Source of the DNA: Providencia manganoxydans
GTDB lineage: Bacteria > Pseudomonadota > Gammaproteobacteria > Enterobacterales > Enterobacteriaceae
Assembly: GCF_016618195.1 (NCBI RefSeq)
Contig: NZ_CP067099.1
Location: 3,844,001 to 3,908,000, forward strand
Direction of reading: 5' to 3'
Length of the DNA stretch: 64,000 nucleotides
In this document: positions 54,283 to 62,846 of the stretch, piece by piece
Layout: each line of letters begins with the position of its first letter
Position numbering within the stretch: the first letter of the stretch is position 1
Program-made: the position numbers and the translations under genes
The notes under the pieces: generated by a model
What the model saw: the letters and a program-made list of their open reading frames with translations, nothing else
Databases searched by the model: none
Told to the model about the DNA's origin: nothing

Positions 54283-54831
54283 TTACTCGTAAGTAATACG
54301 GAAGTTTGAAATAGCGCTGAATTTACCTTCAACAATATCTTTAGATGCATCAACAGCTTTAGCTAATGCTTTAAAAGTCAATGTAATGTCACCTTGTGTA
54401 TTGCCATTTGGTAATACATTTTTAGCCTTACCAAATTCAAAACCATCGATAGCAATACCTAAGTTATTTGTATTACCAACAGAAGTTGTAAGTAGTGTAT
54501 TTTTATCATCTGCATAATTTTGACCAGTGAATACCAATTGCATTGATTTCACAGCAACAGGTTTATTTTCATCATCTTTATCAAAATTATTAAAATCGCA
54601 GCCAACAAACTTAATATCGAAATCGGCTTCAGCGACATTACCGCCTTCTAACGCTTTACGAGAAAGCTGTCCAAAATCGACAGTTTGTTTTAGCGATGAT
54701 TGCTCAATATTACATGGGGTATTCACTACTGAACCAACAAACTCAACAGAGCCTGTATTATCGGCCATTGAATTAAATGACACTACAGATGCAAAAAATG
54801 CAGAAGCAATCGCTAATTTAGAACATTTCAT
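54283..54831 (-). CDS. Major fimbrial subunit (MR/P-like operon, A position)
   Basis: A 182-residue pilin, first structural gene. AAGGA precedes the ATG by six bases. Signal peptide cleavage is likely after SMA (residue 23). The Cys pair is in NTPCNIEQ and VGCDFNN, and the C-terminal strand is FRITYE. It would form the shaft. The A-B-C-D-E-F-G-H order equals the mrp operon of P. mirabilis, but no mrpI recombinase is adjacent. Confidence 0.9.
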   Translation of the reverse strand: MKCSKLAIASAFFASVVSFNSMADNTGSVEFVGSVVNTPCNIEQSSLKQTVDFGQLSRKALEGGNVAEADFDIKFVGCDFNNFDKDDENKPVAVKSMQLVFTGQNYADDKNTLLTTSVGNTNNLGIAIDGFEFGKAKNVLPNGNTQGDITLTFKALAKAVDASKDIVEGKFSAISNFRITYE

Positions 54832-55019
54832 ATTATTTCCTTAGGATAAAAGTAATTTGAAATAATACATAACGTATATCTACGCCATGCTAATTTCAGA
54901 TTTATTGACTAAATAACTCTCAATTAAATCATCCTTAATTTATTAAATTCCATTTAATAGTTAACACATAACCGATGGCTATGGATATAAAACCCAACCA
55001 TATTATAAAATAGTAAAAC

Positions 55020-55286
55020 TCACTCAAACATCTTTAACTTATAAACTTCATCCGCATGATTTGCTATTACTGAAAAGAAGAAATCCACCCAGTTTTTATC
55101 TAAAGCCTTAAGCATAAGATCTAATAATTCAATACTTATACCCGTTTCACCACGTTCATAACGTGATATTTGCTGCTGACTAACATTTAATAACTTCCCT
55201 AATTCCAAACCAGTTAATGACTTATTTATCCGAGATTTCCTTAGGAATAAACCAATATCTATCCTTAATGAATTCTTACTCTTCAT
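55020..55286 (-). CDS. MrpJ-like XRE regulator (fimbrial locus 2)
   Basis: An 88-residue Cro/CI-type HTH protein from the ATG at 55286, chosen because MKSKNSLRIDIG aligns with the start of the other MrpJ-like proteins; an ATG 48 bases upstream would add an atypical extension. The motif LNVSQQQISRYERG is present. It lies 190 bp upstream of the major pilin gene on the same strand, the same layout as at the first fimbrial locus. It probably controls motility and fimbrial genes. Confidence 0.86.
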   Translation of the reverse strand: MKSKNSLRIDIGLFLRKSRINKSLTGLELGKLLNVSQQQISRYERGETGISIELLDLMLKALDKNWVDFFFSVIANHADEVYKLKMFE

Positions 55287-55583
55287 AATATTAAAACCAA
55301 TGATTGACAGTTTGAAACCCACATAACTAATCATATTATATTAATAAGGCATGAAGTCCCCTTATCAAATAAAAATAACAAGTGTCTGAATCAAATTTGA
55401 TTTGAAATATAGGGTGATAAAATCATACTGTAAATACATTTAAAACAATCAAATCACTGGTTATTAATAAGTAAAATCTATCAAAAACGCCTTTTTACTC
55501 ACCAGAGGAGCAAGAACAACCTATATAATGATAAAACTATCAATAAATTATAAAAATCAACTCAAATAAGCAATATTGAAAAT

Positions 55584-55622
55584 ACTATTTAGACCAGTTA
55601 AATATTTACTGGTTTAGATAGT
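55584..55622 (+). other. 39-bp imperfect palindrome (15-bp hairpin)
   Basis: ACTATTTAGACCAGT (55584-55598) and ACTGGTTTAGATAGT (55608-55622) can pair over 15 bp as plus-strand RNA, with two G-U pairs, around a 9-nt loop. No T-run follows. It could be a large operator, an RNA structure or a recombination site remnant. It lies about 300 bp upstream of the fimbrial-locus regulator. Confidence 0.5.
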
Positions 55623-56000
55623 ACCACCACTATCCATTACTAATTTGTTACAATTCAAATCATTTTGAAAAAATAATTCTAAAAAAATACCATGAGAAAT
55701 ACTTTTTAAATTAGTAAAAATATAATTTATATAGCCGATATAAACTCATATCTTTATATATAGCCAAAAGTAACATTATAACTTTTTTTGACTAGTTGAG
55801 TTTTAAAAGTATAACGAGTAGAAGTTCAAGTCATCAAAAATAATTATCAAGAGGAAAAGAACCGTAAATAGTAAAATTTTTATTTTAGATATTCCTTTTT
55901 CAAGGAAAAATACTTTTCATAACAACCATCAGAAACAAACATTTAGAAACACTAATAATTAACTTTGCAACAAAAAAAGTATTGAAGATAAACAAATAAT

Positions 56001-56376
56001 ATGAATTTAAATTTCAAAATAGTTAATCACGGTAGTTATAAATTTATAAAAAGCTTCATTTACCTTTAATTACGGAAAAAACATCATATATTATAAAGAT
56101 AATTTACGCACAATAAGAGTTAAAGTAGATTTAAAATCTATATTTTTTGTATATGTAGAGTATTTTTCTATAATTACAACTTTTGTAATTATATACTTTC
56201 GTTTTAAAAAAATCCCTCTTAAAATTACTCCACTGAGTTGTATTTTGAATATTGTTTGCTCATTTCTTACCTTAATATTAACTAAAGCTATAGAGCAAAG
56301 TTTAGATATAGCTATAAGTATAAAAAAACTGCTTAGCCCACAAGGAGTGTCAGAAAAAGAAGTGATTATGCAATAA
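56001..56376 (+). pseudogene. Possible frameshifted membrane-protein gene
   Basis: The frame from 56050 to the stop at 56374-56376 stays open for 108 codons with no ATG start, which is unlikely by chance in such AT-rich DNA. An ATG at 56001 opens 22 codons (MNLNFKIVNHGSYKFIK ...) that run into a stop at 56067. Removing one A from the A5 run at 56048-56052 would join the two into a 124-residue protein. That protein would have two hydrophobic segments (IFFVYVEYFSIITTFVIIYF and ILNIVCSFLTLILT) and a polar end (LLSPQGVSEKEV). I recognise no family. It lies 300 bp before the MarT-like gene. A sequencing error is an alternative to a real frameshift. Confidence 0.42.
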
Positions 56377-56674
56377 TTAAGTTCCCCTCGTTATTAGGAA
56401 AGATAAAACTTGAAGACATAAACATTATAGCGCTAAAAATGATTATTGTTTATTGATTTTTATACACTACGGACCAATCTATTTATTGGCAGTAAATAGT
56501 GTCAATTAGCTATAGACATTCTGTCATAGAATGGAAGCACTGACATCAATTTTATAGCCTGTAATTCTATTTTTATGCATATAAATTTATAAATTATGCA
56601 ATAGATTGAGTTTGTTAATCACACCTAAAAAGAGTAAAATAGTACTATGAAGAATGGGTATTTAAAGGCAAAAA

Positions 56675-57421
56675 ATGATTTACACAATTAATAGCCAATT
56701 AAAATATAATTCTGAGGATGGTAGCATCTATGGTTTAGATAATCTTTCTGAGCCTATTGCAACATTAACACCTGTGCTAAATAGAATTTTAAAAGTTCTA
56801 ATAGAGAATAAGTCACAAGTTATGCCTAGAGATAGGATACTAGAATTGGTATGGGATAAACATGGGTTAGTGAGTTCATCAAACACCCTAAACCAATACA
56901 TAAGTATGTTAAGAAAACTGTTCTCTCAGTACCTTAATGTTGATAATGCAATTTTAACGATCCCTAAAAAAGGAATGATGTTGTCATCTGAGCTTTTAAT
57001 AGAGAAAGAAGAATCAAAAACCTCAGATAAGATATTAGAAGAAAGCACAAAGCATACCGCTAAACCTAGCCACACCATAGATCGTAAAAAAATCAGTGTG
57101 TATGCCTTATGTTGTATTTTAATTTTTATTTGTATTTCCATGGGGTTATACATAGTCATACAAAAAAATTCATTTCAATCTATTGGTTTTTATCAGCTCA
57201 GTAAAATAAATACATGCCCAGTTTATGCATTCAAGGAGTACAGCGATAAGGCACAAGTAATCAGTACGATTAAAAGGCAAGTCGCTAGATTTAATATTAC
57301 TTGTAAAAATGGTGATTACTTTTATTACTATGACAACAATGAAAGTACCGATTATATTAAACATGACTTCCTTGCAAAATGTAATGATAACACTTGTGTT
57401 ACAACGAGGTTTAATTTTTGA
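56675..57421 (+). CDS. MarT/CadC-like transmembrane transcription regulator
   Basis: A 248-residue membrane-bound regulator. Residues 1-105 form an OmpR/ToxR-type winged helix (LTPVLNRILKVLIENKSQV, then RDRILELVWDKHG and the IPKKGMML wing). A linker leads to one membrane helix at about 141-163. The short periplasmic domain has cysteines in INTCPVYA, FNITCKNG, AKCND and TCVTT that may form disulfides. With the FidL-like gene directly downstream it resembles Salmonella marT-fidL, where MarT activates a surface autotransporter. A fimbrial or surface target here is inference. Confidence 0.85.
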   Translation: MIYTINSQLKYNSEDGSIYGLDNLSEPIATLTPVLNRILKVLIENKSQVMPRDRILELVWDKHGLVSSSNTLNQYISMLRKLFSQYLNVDNAILTIPKKGMMLSSELLIEKEESKTSDKILEESTKHTAKPSHTIDRKKISVYALCCILIFICISMGLYIVIQKNSFQSIGFYQLSKINTCPVYAFKEYSDKAQVISTIKRQVARFNITCKNGDYFYYYDNNESTDYIKHDFLAKCNDNTCVTTRFNF

Positions 57422-57428
57422 GGTTAAT

Positions 57429-57887
57429 ATGAAAGCAAAATTATTTTTACTAGTACTATTGCTTGTATGTTTACCAATATTATCCTACTACTTTTTATTT
57501 TATCCAAAAACTATTTATTGTAATGCCAAAATAGACTCTGAGTTTGTTAATTCCGCTGACTCATATCAATTAGACTATAGGATAGTCTATAAAAAAAATA
57601 AAACAGGCTATTTCCGTATTACAGGCTATGTACATGATGAGAAAAAGAGCGCCATATACAGGGTGATGAATTTCAAGGTATTAGAAAAAAATAATGATTT
57701 GCTAACATTAAAGATAACATCCATCAGAAAATCACCACAAGATAACATCTCTGATGAATTATTTAACAAATATTTTAAAGTTGTATCTGATGATAGCATC
57801 ATGTATTTAAATATCAGCTCACTAAAAGATGGGGACTATCTCATTTCAGGTACATTAGGACCATACTTTATCTGTAAGTCAGAGTAG
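57429..57887 (+). CDS. FidL-like membrane-anchored protein
   Basis: A 152-residue protein with one N-terminal membrane helix (residues about 5-27, FLLVLLLVCLPILSYYFLF) and a periplasmic domain that begins KTIYCNAKID and ends YFICKSE, with one cysteine near each end. This layout fits the FidL-like family found beside MarT/ToxR-type regulators. The ATG at 57429 follows AGGTTAAT and is seven bases after the regulator stop, so the two are co-transcribed. It probably modulates the sensor part of the upstream regulator, by analogy with ToxS. Confidence 0.82.
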   Translation: MKAKLFLLVLLLVCLPILSYYFLFYPKTIYCNAKIDSEFVNSADSYQLDYRIVYKKNKTGYFRITGYVHDEKKSAIYRVMNFKVLEKNNDLLTLKITSIRKSPQDNISDELFNKYFKVVSDDSIMYLNISSLKDGDYLISGTLGPYFICKSE

Positions 57888-57975
57888 TGACTTAACATAT
57901 TTGAGCGAATGAAAAGCTCTACTATATTACAATTTTATCTCATAAATTTAGATATTTGCTAGAATAGGAGTAATT

Positions 57976-58257
57976 ATGGACATCACTAAAGCATTAAACG
58001 AAAATCCACAAAAAACATCACTAGCAGTTGGAAAAATACTAAAAAACGCAAGAAAATCAAAAAAATATACAGGTATAGAACTCGGTAAAAAAATTAACAT
58101 CTCACAACAACAAATTTCCAGTTATGAACGAGGTGTTAATAATATTAGCTTAAAGTTGCTATTCACTATACTGATAGAATTAGATTTAAATCTTAATGAT
58201 TTTATTTTCATGTTGAATAAAGAGCTTAATAGAGATAATGGATACTATCATTATTAA
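57976..58257 (+). CDS. MrpJ-like XRE regulator beside the MarT/FidL pair
   Basis: A 93-residue Cro/CI-type HTH protein. The motif NISQQQISSYERG is close to the MrpJ type, with Ser replacing the Arg after ISx. AGGAG lies six bases before the ATG, the best ribosome-binding site among the four paralogues. It follows the FidL-like gene by 90 bp on the same strand and may belong to the same transcript, which would link an environmental membrane sensor to an MrpJ-type regulator. Confidence 0.87.
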   Translation: MDITKALNENPQKTSLAVGKILKNARKSKKYTGIELGKKINISQQQISSYERGVNNISLKLLFTILIELDLNLNDFIFMLNKELNRDNGYYHY

Positions 58258-58341
58258 ATTAGGCCATAAAACTTAACAAAAATAGTAATAAAAATCATTA
58301 CTAAACACCTATACTTTCAAAAAATAACGCAATATCAATCG

Positions 58342-58944
58342 TTATTTATGCTTTACTATTAAATTTTTATATCGATAAGCAATGGCAGCCATAGTCAAAA
58401 TAGCATATAAAATAGGCTCTGGCGTCATTGTTTTCATCGATAAAACATAGTGGAAAATAATCATTAATAATGTTGGATAAAGCAAATAATGGATCCTTTT
58501 CCACCACATCCCTAGTCGTGATCGAATACAGCCAAATGAACTTATCGCCATTATAAATAAGCTCAACCAACATACAGCGCCTATTACTAAATATAAATGT
58601 GAAAAAACTTCAGAGAAAAACAATGACAGATTATTCCAGCCAATCTCTAGTAATAAATAACTGCATAAATGCAATAGAGCCCAAACAAAACACCATAATC
58701 CAAGTAATTTACGCGTCTGAAAAAGCGTATTAAATCGCAAAAAATGAGCCAATATTGGGATCAGTGCAACCGTAATCAATAAACGCAATGCAATGAGCCC
58801 AGTAAAATGTTGAATATCTTTCGTGGGTTCAGCTCCTAAAGCCTGACTATTTATTGCATAAACCAACCATAGTAAAGGCAATAATGCCGCAGTATGAGCA
58901 ATAACTTTAGTGATCAAAACAGCTGCACGATTTTCTGTCAGCAT
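58342..58944 (-). CDS. msrQ: MsrQ, heme membrane subunit of the MsrPQ methionine sulfoxide reductase
   Basis: A 200-residue inner-membrane protein with six hydrophobic helices of the ferric-reductase-like fold, close in length to E. coli MsrQ (YedZ). Conserved histidines in FLRFNT-region helices and in IFHYVLSMKT and RIHYLLYP would bind heme. It passes quinol-derived electrons to periplasmic MsrP. The start shares one base with the msrP stop, so translation is coupled. Confidence 0.93.
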   Translation of the reverse strand: MLTENRAAVLITKVIAHTAALLPLLWLVYAINSQALGAEPTKDIQHFTGLIALRLLITVALIPILAHFLRFNTLFQTRKLLGLWCFVWALLHLCSYLLLEIGWNNLSLFFSEVFSHLYLVIGAVCWLSLFIMAISSFGCIRSRLGMWWKRIHYLLYPTLLMIIFHYVLSMKTMTPEPILYAILTMAAIAYRYKNLIVKHK

Positions 58945-59951
58945 TAAAAATATCTCCGTAGATCCATCCCTTTATAGAGATCAGCGACCTGCTCACCATA
59001 CCCATTGAACAATAATGTTGGCTGCCGATTTACTTGTCCAAAGCCACCTGAACCAATAAAACGTTCAGTTGCTTGAGACCAACGTGGGTGGTTTACCTGT
59101 GGATTTACATTTGCATAAAATCCATATTCACTTGGTGCAGAAAGATTCCATGTTGTTGGCGGAATATCGCTAGTTAAACGAATTTTTACAATTGATTTAA
59201 TACCTTTGAATCCATATTTCCATGGCACAACCAGACGAATAGGAGCACCATTTTGATTTGGTAATGATTTTCCATACACTCCAGTTGCTAATAATGTCAG
59301 TGGATTCATCGCCTCATCAATCCGTAAGCCTTCAACATAAGGGTAATCTAATCCACCGCCAATAAAACGACTTTTTTGACCGGGCATTTCTTCGGGTGCA
59401 TAACGTGTTTCAAACGCAACATACTTCGCATGACTTGTTGGCTCAGCAAGTGCTAATAACTTCGCTAATGGAAAACCAACCCAAGGGATCACCATCGACC
59501 AAGCCTCAACACAACGCATACGGTAAATACGTTCTTCTAAAGTGAATTTATTTTGAATATCATCTAGATTTAACGTCATTGGTCGGTTCACTTCTCCTTC
59601 AACAGTCACCGTCCATTCATCTGTTTTCATCGTATGTGCATATTCAGCAGGATCTGATTTATTCAATCCAAACTCATAGAAATTATTATAACCAGTCACT
59701 TTATCTTCTGGTGTCAATATCAAGGATGATTGATATTCTTCAGGTTGAATAAATGTTAAGACCTTTCTATCTACCTGCGGAACCGTAGATTTATCATCAC
59801 TAAACCATGAAAATAAATCCGCTTTAACTGCGGATGATAATGCAATTCCCGACACTCCAACCCCTAACAATTTAAGTAGTTTTCTACGTTTCATAAAAAA
59901 TACAGATTCAGGGGTAATTTGTGACGAAGAAATTTTATCTCGTTTTTTCAT
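58944..59951 (-). CDS. msrP: MsrP, periplasmic molybdoenzyme repairing methionine sulfoxide
   Basis: A 335-residue Tat-exported protein, about the length of E. coli MsrP (YedY). The leader contains [11 protein letters not shown]. The molybdenum-coordinating Cys lies in [12 protein letters not shown]. The ATG at 59951 follows GGAG by seven bases; an in-frame start 12 bases upstream is less likely. It reduces oxidised methionine residues in periplasmic proteins after hypochlorite or similar stress. It follows hprRS, with an HprR-type palindrome in the gap, so it is probably induced by that system. Confidence 0.95.
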   Translation of the reverse strand: MKKRDKISSSQITPESVFFMKRRKLLKLLGVGVSGIALSSAVKADLFSWFSDDKSTVPQVDRKVLTFIQPEEYQSSLILTPEDKVTGYNNFYEFGLNKSDPAEYAHTMKTDEWTVTVEGEVNRPMTLNLDDIQNKFTLEERIYRMRCVEAWSMVIPWVGFPLAKLLALAEPTSHAKYVAFETRYAPEEMPGQKSRFIGGGLDYPYVEGLRIDEAMNPLTLLATGVYGKSLPNQNGAPIRLVVPWKYGFKGIKSIVKIRLTSDIPPTTWNLSAPSEYGFYANVNPQVNHPRWSQATERFIGSGGFGQVNRQPTLLFNGYGEQVADLYKGMDLRRYF

Positions 59952-60054
59952 GGTGCTCTCCATTACTCAAAAACATGGGCCGTGGTTTAAAAAGAAAAAA
60001 TGTTCTTTCTATATCATGCCTGTTATACCTGAAGAAAAAGAGAAAACACTGACA

Positions 60055-60080
60055 TTAAGATGACAAATTTGTCATCTTAA
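60055..60080. promoter_or_regulatory. Perfect 26-bp palindrome matching the CusR/HprR box
   Basis: TTAAGATGACAAA followed by TTTGTCATCTTAA is an exact inverted repeat. Its core ATGACAA-AT-TTGTCAT fits the CusR/HprR box ATGACAA-N2-TTGTCAT known from E. coli, exactly. It overlaps the hprS stop codon and lies about 105 bp upstream of msrP. It is probably an operator for phosphorylated HprR at an internal msrPQ promoter. A terminator role is possible but no immediate T-run follows. Confidence 0.8.
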
Positions 60081-61444
60081 TCATTATCATAAGGAAAATT
60101 CAAAATGAGCGTACTTTGCCCTGCCTGATGCCTAAAAGCGACGCAACCACCATGCAACTCAATAATCGCTTTAACAATTGATAGCCCTAACCCGCTACCT
60201 TCAGAAGTTCGTGAATTATCTCCTCGCCAAAAACGTGTAAAAATTTCTTCGCTATCTGGCAGCACTTCGCCATGATTCACAATACTAATAGATAGCGTAT
60301 TGTGCTTTGCTGAGATATTAGTGATTACCTGAGTATGAGGCTGGGCATATTTAACTGCATTCGAAATGACATTTATTAATACTCGAACCAACAACACGCG
60401 ATCTGCATTAAGACTTAGTTTTGATGGATGACATAACAAAACAATATTTTTTTCTTCAGCGTAAACAGAAAATAGCTCATAAACTTCATTAACCAGATCA
60501 AACAGCGGCAGTACTTCTCGTTTTAGTGCAATATTTCTATTTTCCGCACGAGCGATAAACAAAATACTTTGAATTATCTGTGCTAATTTATCTAACTCTT
60601 CAATATTACTGGCAATCACCGATTCATATTCACTAACACTGCGTGAGCGCTGAAGAACAATTTCATTTTGCACCCGAATAGCATTAATGGGTGTTCTAAG
60701 CTCATGAGCGAGATCATCAGCAAGCTGAGTTAACTTAACAAAATCTCCCTTCAATCTTGACCGCATAATGTTAAGTGATTCCCCGAGCTCTTTTAACTCC
60801 TTCGGAAGCTGTGCGATTTCGATTGAATGATTTAATGACTGAAGATCGGTATTGGCCGTTGTTTGACTAAGGAACTGTATATCACGTAGCCCTTTTTTAA
60901 TTAACCAAAGACTTAATAGCCCCATTAAAATAATTGAGATCAATGAGATCACTAAACTTTGTGTCAAATACTTAGCTAACACACTATCACGATCCACTGA
61001 TGCCTTAGCTAATACGATATTCAAACGACCTATCGGTGAATCAATATTAAAATTTACGGCGGAAATAGGGATCCCTGAAGATGTTCGCCAATGAGAAATA
61101 TTATTTGAATCAAGAGTCTCTAACTGTACTAATTTTAGATGTCCTGAAGCCAACATATCAGCATTTGTCGCAACAATAATCTGATTTTCAGCATTTTTTA
61201 TTTGGATAATGTCTTGTCTCATATCCATCATGCGCTGGAAATACATCGGTAGTGTTTTGATATCTATACCGCTTGCGATCAACTTTGCCAATTGATCTGT
61301 ACGATTGATAAGTAAGTTATCATCTCGCTCGATCAATTCATTTTTCAAGGAATGATAAAGTACCCAAGTCACCAATCCTGCATTGACAATCATCAGTAAA
61401 ATAAAAGAAAGAATGAGCTGAAAGCGGAGTGATTTTTTCTTCAT
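60077..61444 (-). CDS. hprS: Sensor histidine kinase HprS
   Basis: A 455-residue membrane kinase. Two membrane helices (about 8-30 and 162-182) flank a periplasmic sensor of about 130 residues. A HAMP-like linker follows. The phospho-accepting His247 is in DDLAHELRTP. The N box is NVISNAVKYA and the G box is GSGLGLSIVKAI. It overlaps the regulator gene by 4 nt. Its place beside msrPQ identifies it as HprS (YedV), which senses reactive chlorine or oxidative stress, rather than the related CusS. Confidence 0.9.
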   Translation of the reverse strand: MKKKSLRFQLILSFILLMIVNAGLVTWVLYHSLKNELIERDDNLLINRTDQLAKLIASGIDIKTLPMYFQRMMDMRQDIIQIKNAENQIIVATNADMLASGHLKLVQLETLDSNNISHWRTSSGIPISAVNFNIDSPIGRLNIVLAKASVDRDSVLAKYLTQSLVISLISIILMGLLSLWLIKKGLRDIQFLSQTTANTDLQSLNHSIEIAQLPKELKELGESLNIMRSRLKGDFVKLTQLADDLAHELRTPINAIRVQNEIVLQRSRSVSEYESVIASNIEELDKLAQIIQSILFIARAENRNIALKREVLPLFDLVNEVYELFSVYAEEKNIVLLCHPSKLSLNADRVLLVRVLINVISNAVKYAQPHTQVITNISAKHNTLSISIVNHGEVLPDSEEIFTRFWRGDNSRTSEGSGLGLSIVKAIIELHGGCVAFRHQAGQSTLILNFPYDND

Positions 61445-62112
61445 ACACTTGGCCTATTACATCGATATCCCATACCACGGATGGTTTCTATTAATTTAAC
61501 GTCATAATCATCATCAATTTTTTTTCTTAATCGCCTGATAGCAACATCAATGATATTTGTATCGCTTTCAAAATCGATTCCCCATACCTCACTCGCAATC
61601 AGCGTTCTTGGTAATATTTCATCAGCATGCAAGACAAAGAAAAGTAGTAATGAATACTCTTGGCGAGTCAAAATAATCTTATTTCCTCCACGCTCAACAT
61701 CATGGCGAGTAAGATCTATTTTTAAATCAGCTAATTCGATATGAGTCGAAGAATGTTGGTTAACTTTAAGTTGATTTTTAACCCTTGCTAATAATTCAGA
61801 AAAAGAAAAAGGTTTAACCAAATAATCATTAGCACCTAATTCAAGCCCTTTAACCCTGTCATCAACCGCATCCCTTGCCGTTAAACAAATTACAGGCACC
61901 GATTTAGAAGTACGTAATATTTTTAAAATATCCCAGCCATTCATCCCCGGTAGCATAATATCTAATATTACCAACTGATAATCGTTTTCGAGCGCAAAAT
62001 AGAGGCCATCTCTGCCGTCTGATGCAATATCAACAACAAAACCCGCTTCTTCTAATCCTTTTTTAACCCAACTTTGGGTTTTAATATGATCTTCAATCAA
62101 TAGTATCTTCAT
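61441..62112 (-). CDS. hprR: OmpR-family response regulator HprR
   Basis: A 223-residue regulator, the same length as E. coli HprR (YedW). The receiver domain has the phosphorylation site Asp51 in VILDIMLPG and Lys100 in DYLVKPF. The C-terminal winged helix (about 125-223) ends IRGMGYRC. It is the first gene of the likely hprRS-msrPQ operon. Its binding site is expected to be the palindrome at the hprS-msrP junction. I saw no second copy upstream of hprR itself. Confidence 0.93.
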   Translation of the reverse strand: MKILLIEDHIKTQSWVKKGLEEAGFVVDIASDGRDGLYFALENDYQLVILDIMLPGMNGWDILKILRTSKSVPVICLTARDAVDDRVKGLELGANDYLVKPFSFSELLARVKNQLKVNQHSSTHIELADLKIDLTRHDVERGGNKIILTRQEYSLLLFFVLHADEILPRTLIASEVWGIDFESDTNIIDVAIRRLRKKIDDDYDVKLIETIRGMGYRCNRPSV

Positions 62113-62261
62113 GCTACCCCCAAGTTACTGTGAACACTAATTTACCTGAAGAGCAAAAACGATACTAACAACTTATCCTAAATTAATTAGATTCCCATTG
62201 CGAAACATAAGATATCGCCACTATTTGTAAATAGCAGCAAATAGCTCAGATGACATGTAAA

Positions 62262-62846
62262 CTACCGAATAAATAACTCAATAAGACAAAAGTCATGTGC
62301 TGTTTGAGAACCAATAACGTATTGCAATGACTTTCCATCATTTTCAACCAATGCAGTTTCAAATAGCGTTAATTGGCGCTGCTCATCATTAACATAAAGA
62401 TCAAGTTGATCCGTAGCATTAAAAATAATTACCCGATCGGCATCACTTATCCATGAGGACATAGCTTGGGCATTGATCCACTGTAACCGAGCACAATATC
62501 TATCAGGATTATAAATTAGGTTAAAGTCACGAATTGGCTCATCAAGTAACTCCGCATAAACATCACTTTCACCATCAAAAGAAAAAAACTGTTTTTGATG
62601 CAGAGTAACAGGTGCTTTTTGATCAACATTTAATATTAGCCCAGCACCACCATCAAGAACACCTATGATCCGTTTTCTATTTGGAAAATACGAAAACGCG
62701 CCTGCTGATTTCACATCTGCAATAGAGATACGCCAATCGAAGTCAGAAAGCCCTGTACCATGACTACGAGCAATTTCTAAAGTAAAACCTTGGCCATTTT
62801 TCCATGGCATTTTTTTATAATTTTCAACAGCTAATACTTGGATCAT
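62262..62846 (-). CDS. ves: HutD/Ves-family protein
   Basis: A 194-residue cytosolic cupin-type protein. The N-terminal stretch YKKMPWKNGQGFTLEIA is the signature of the HutD/Ves family. In E. coli, Ves is reported to respond to low temperature, and HutD genes accompany histidine-utilisation operons. No hut genes are visible here, so the Ves name is preferred. The biochemical function is not established. No neighbour helps to define it. Confidence 0.83.
   Translation of the reverse strand: MIQVLAVENYKKMPWKNGQGFTLEIARSHGTGLSDFDWRISIADVKSAGAFSYFPNRKRIIGVLDGGAGLILNVDQKAPVTLHQKQFFSFDGESDVYAELLDEPIRDFNLIYNPDRYCARLQWINAQAMSSWISDADRVIIFNATDQLDLYVNDEQRQLTLFETALVENDGKSLQYVIGSQTAHDFCLIELFIR

Larger units (their letters stand above)
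55287..56674. other. Long AT-rich region upstream of fimbrial locus 2 and the MarT-like gene
   Basis: About 1.4 kb with no intact recognised gene and extreme AT content. Two structures are notable and listed separately: a 39-bp inverted repeat at 55584-55622 and a possible frameshifted gene at 56001-56376. The promoters of the divergent regulators must lie here. It is a good H-NS target candidate. Confidence 0.6.

Noticed and set aside
54832..55019. Invertible promoter element in front of the MR/P-like pilin gene
   Set aside because: No pair of inverted repeats of suitable size was found on either side, and no tyrosine recombinase gene is in the window.
62113..62261. Second HprR box upstream of hprR
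   Set aside because: No sequence close to ATGACAA-N2-TTGTCAT is present in this gap.
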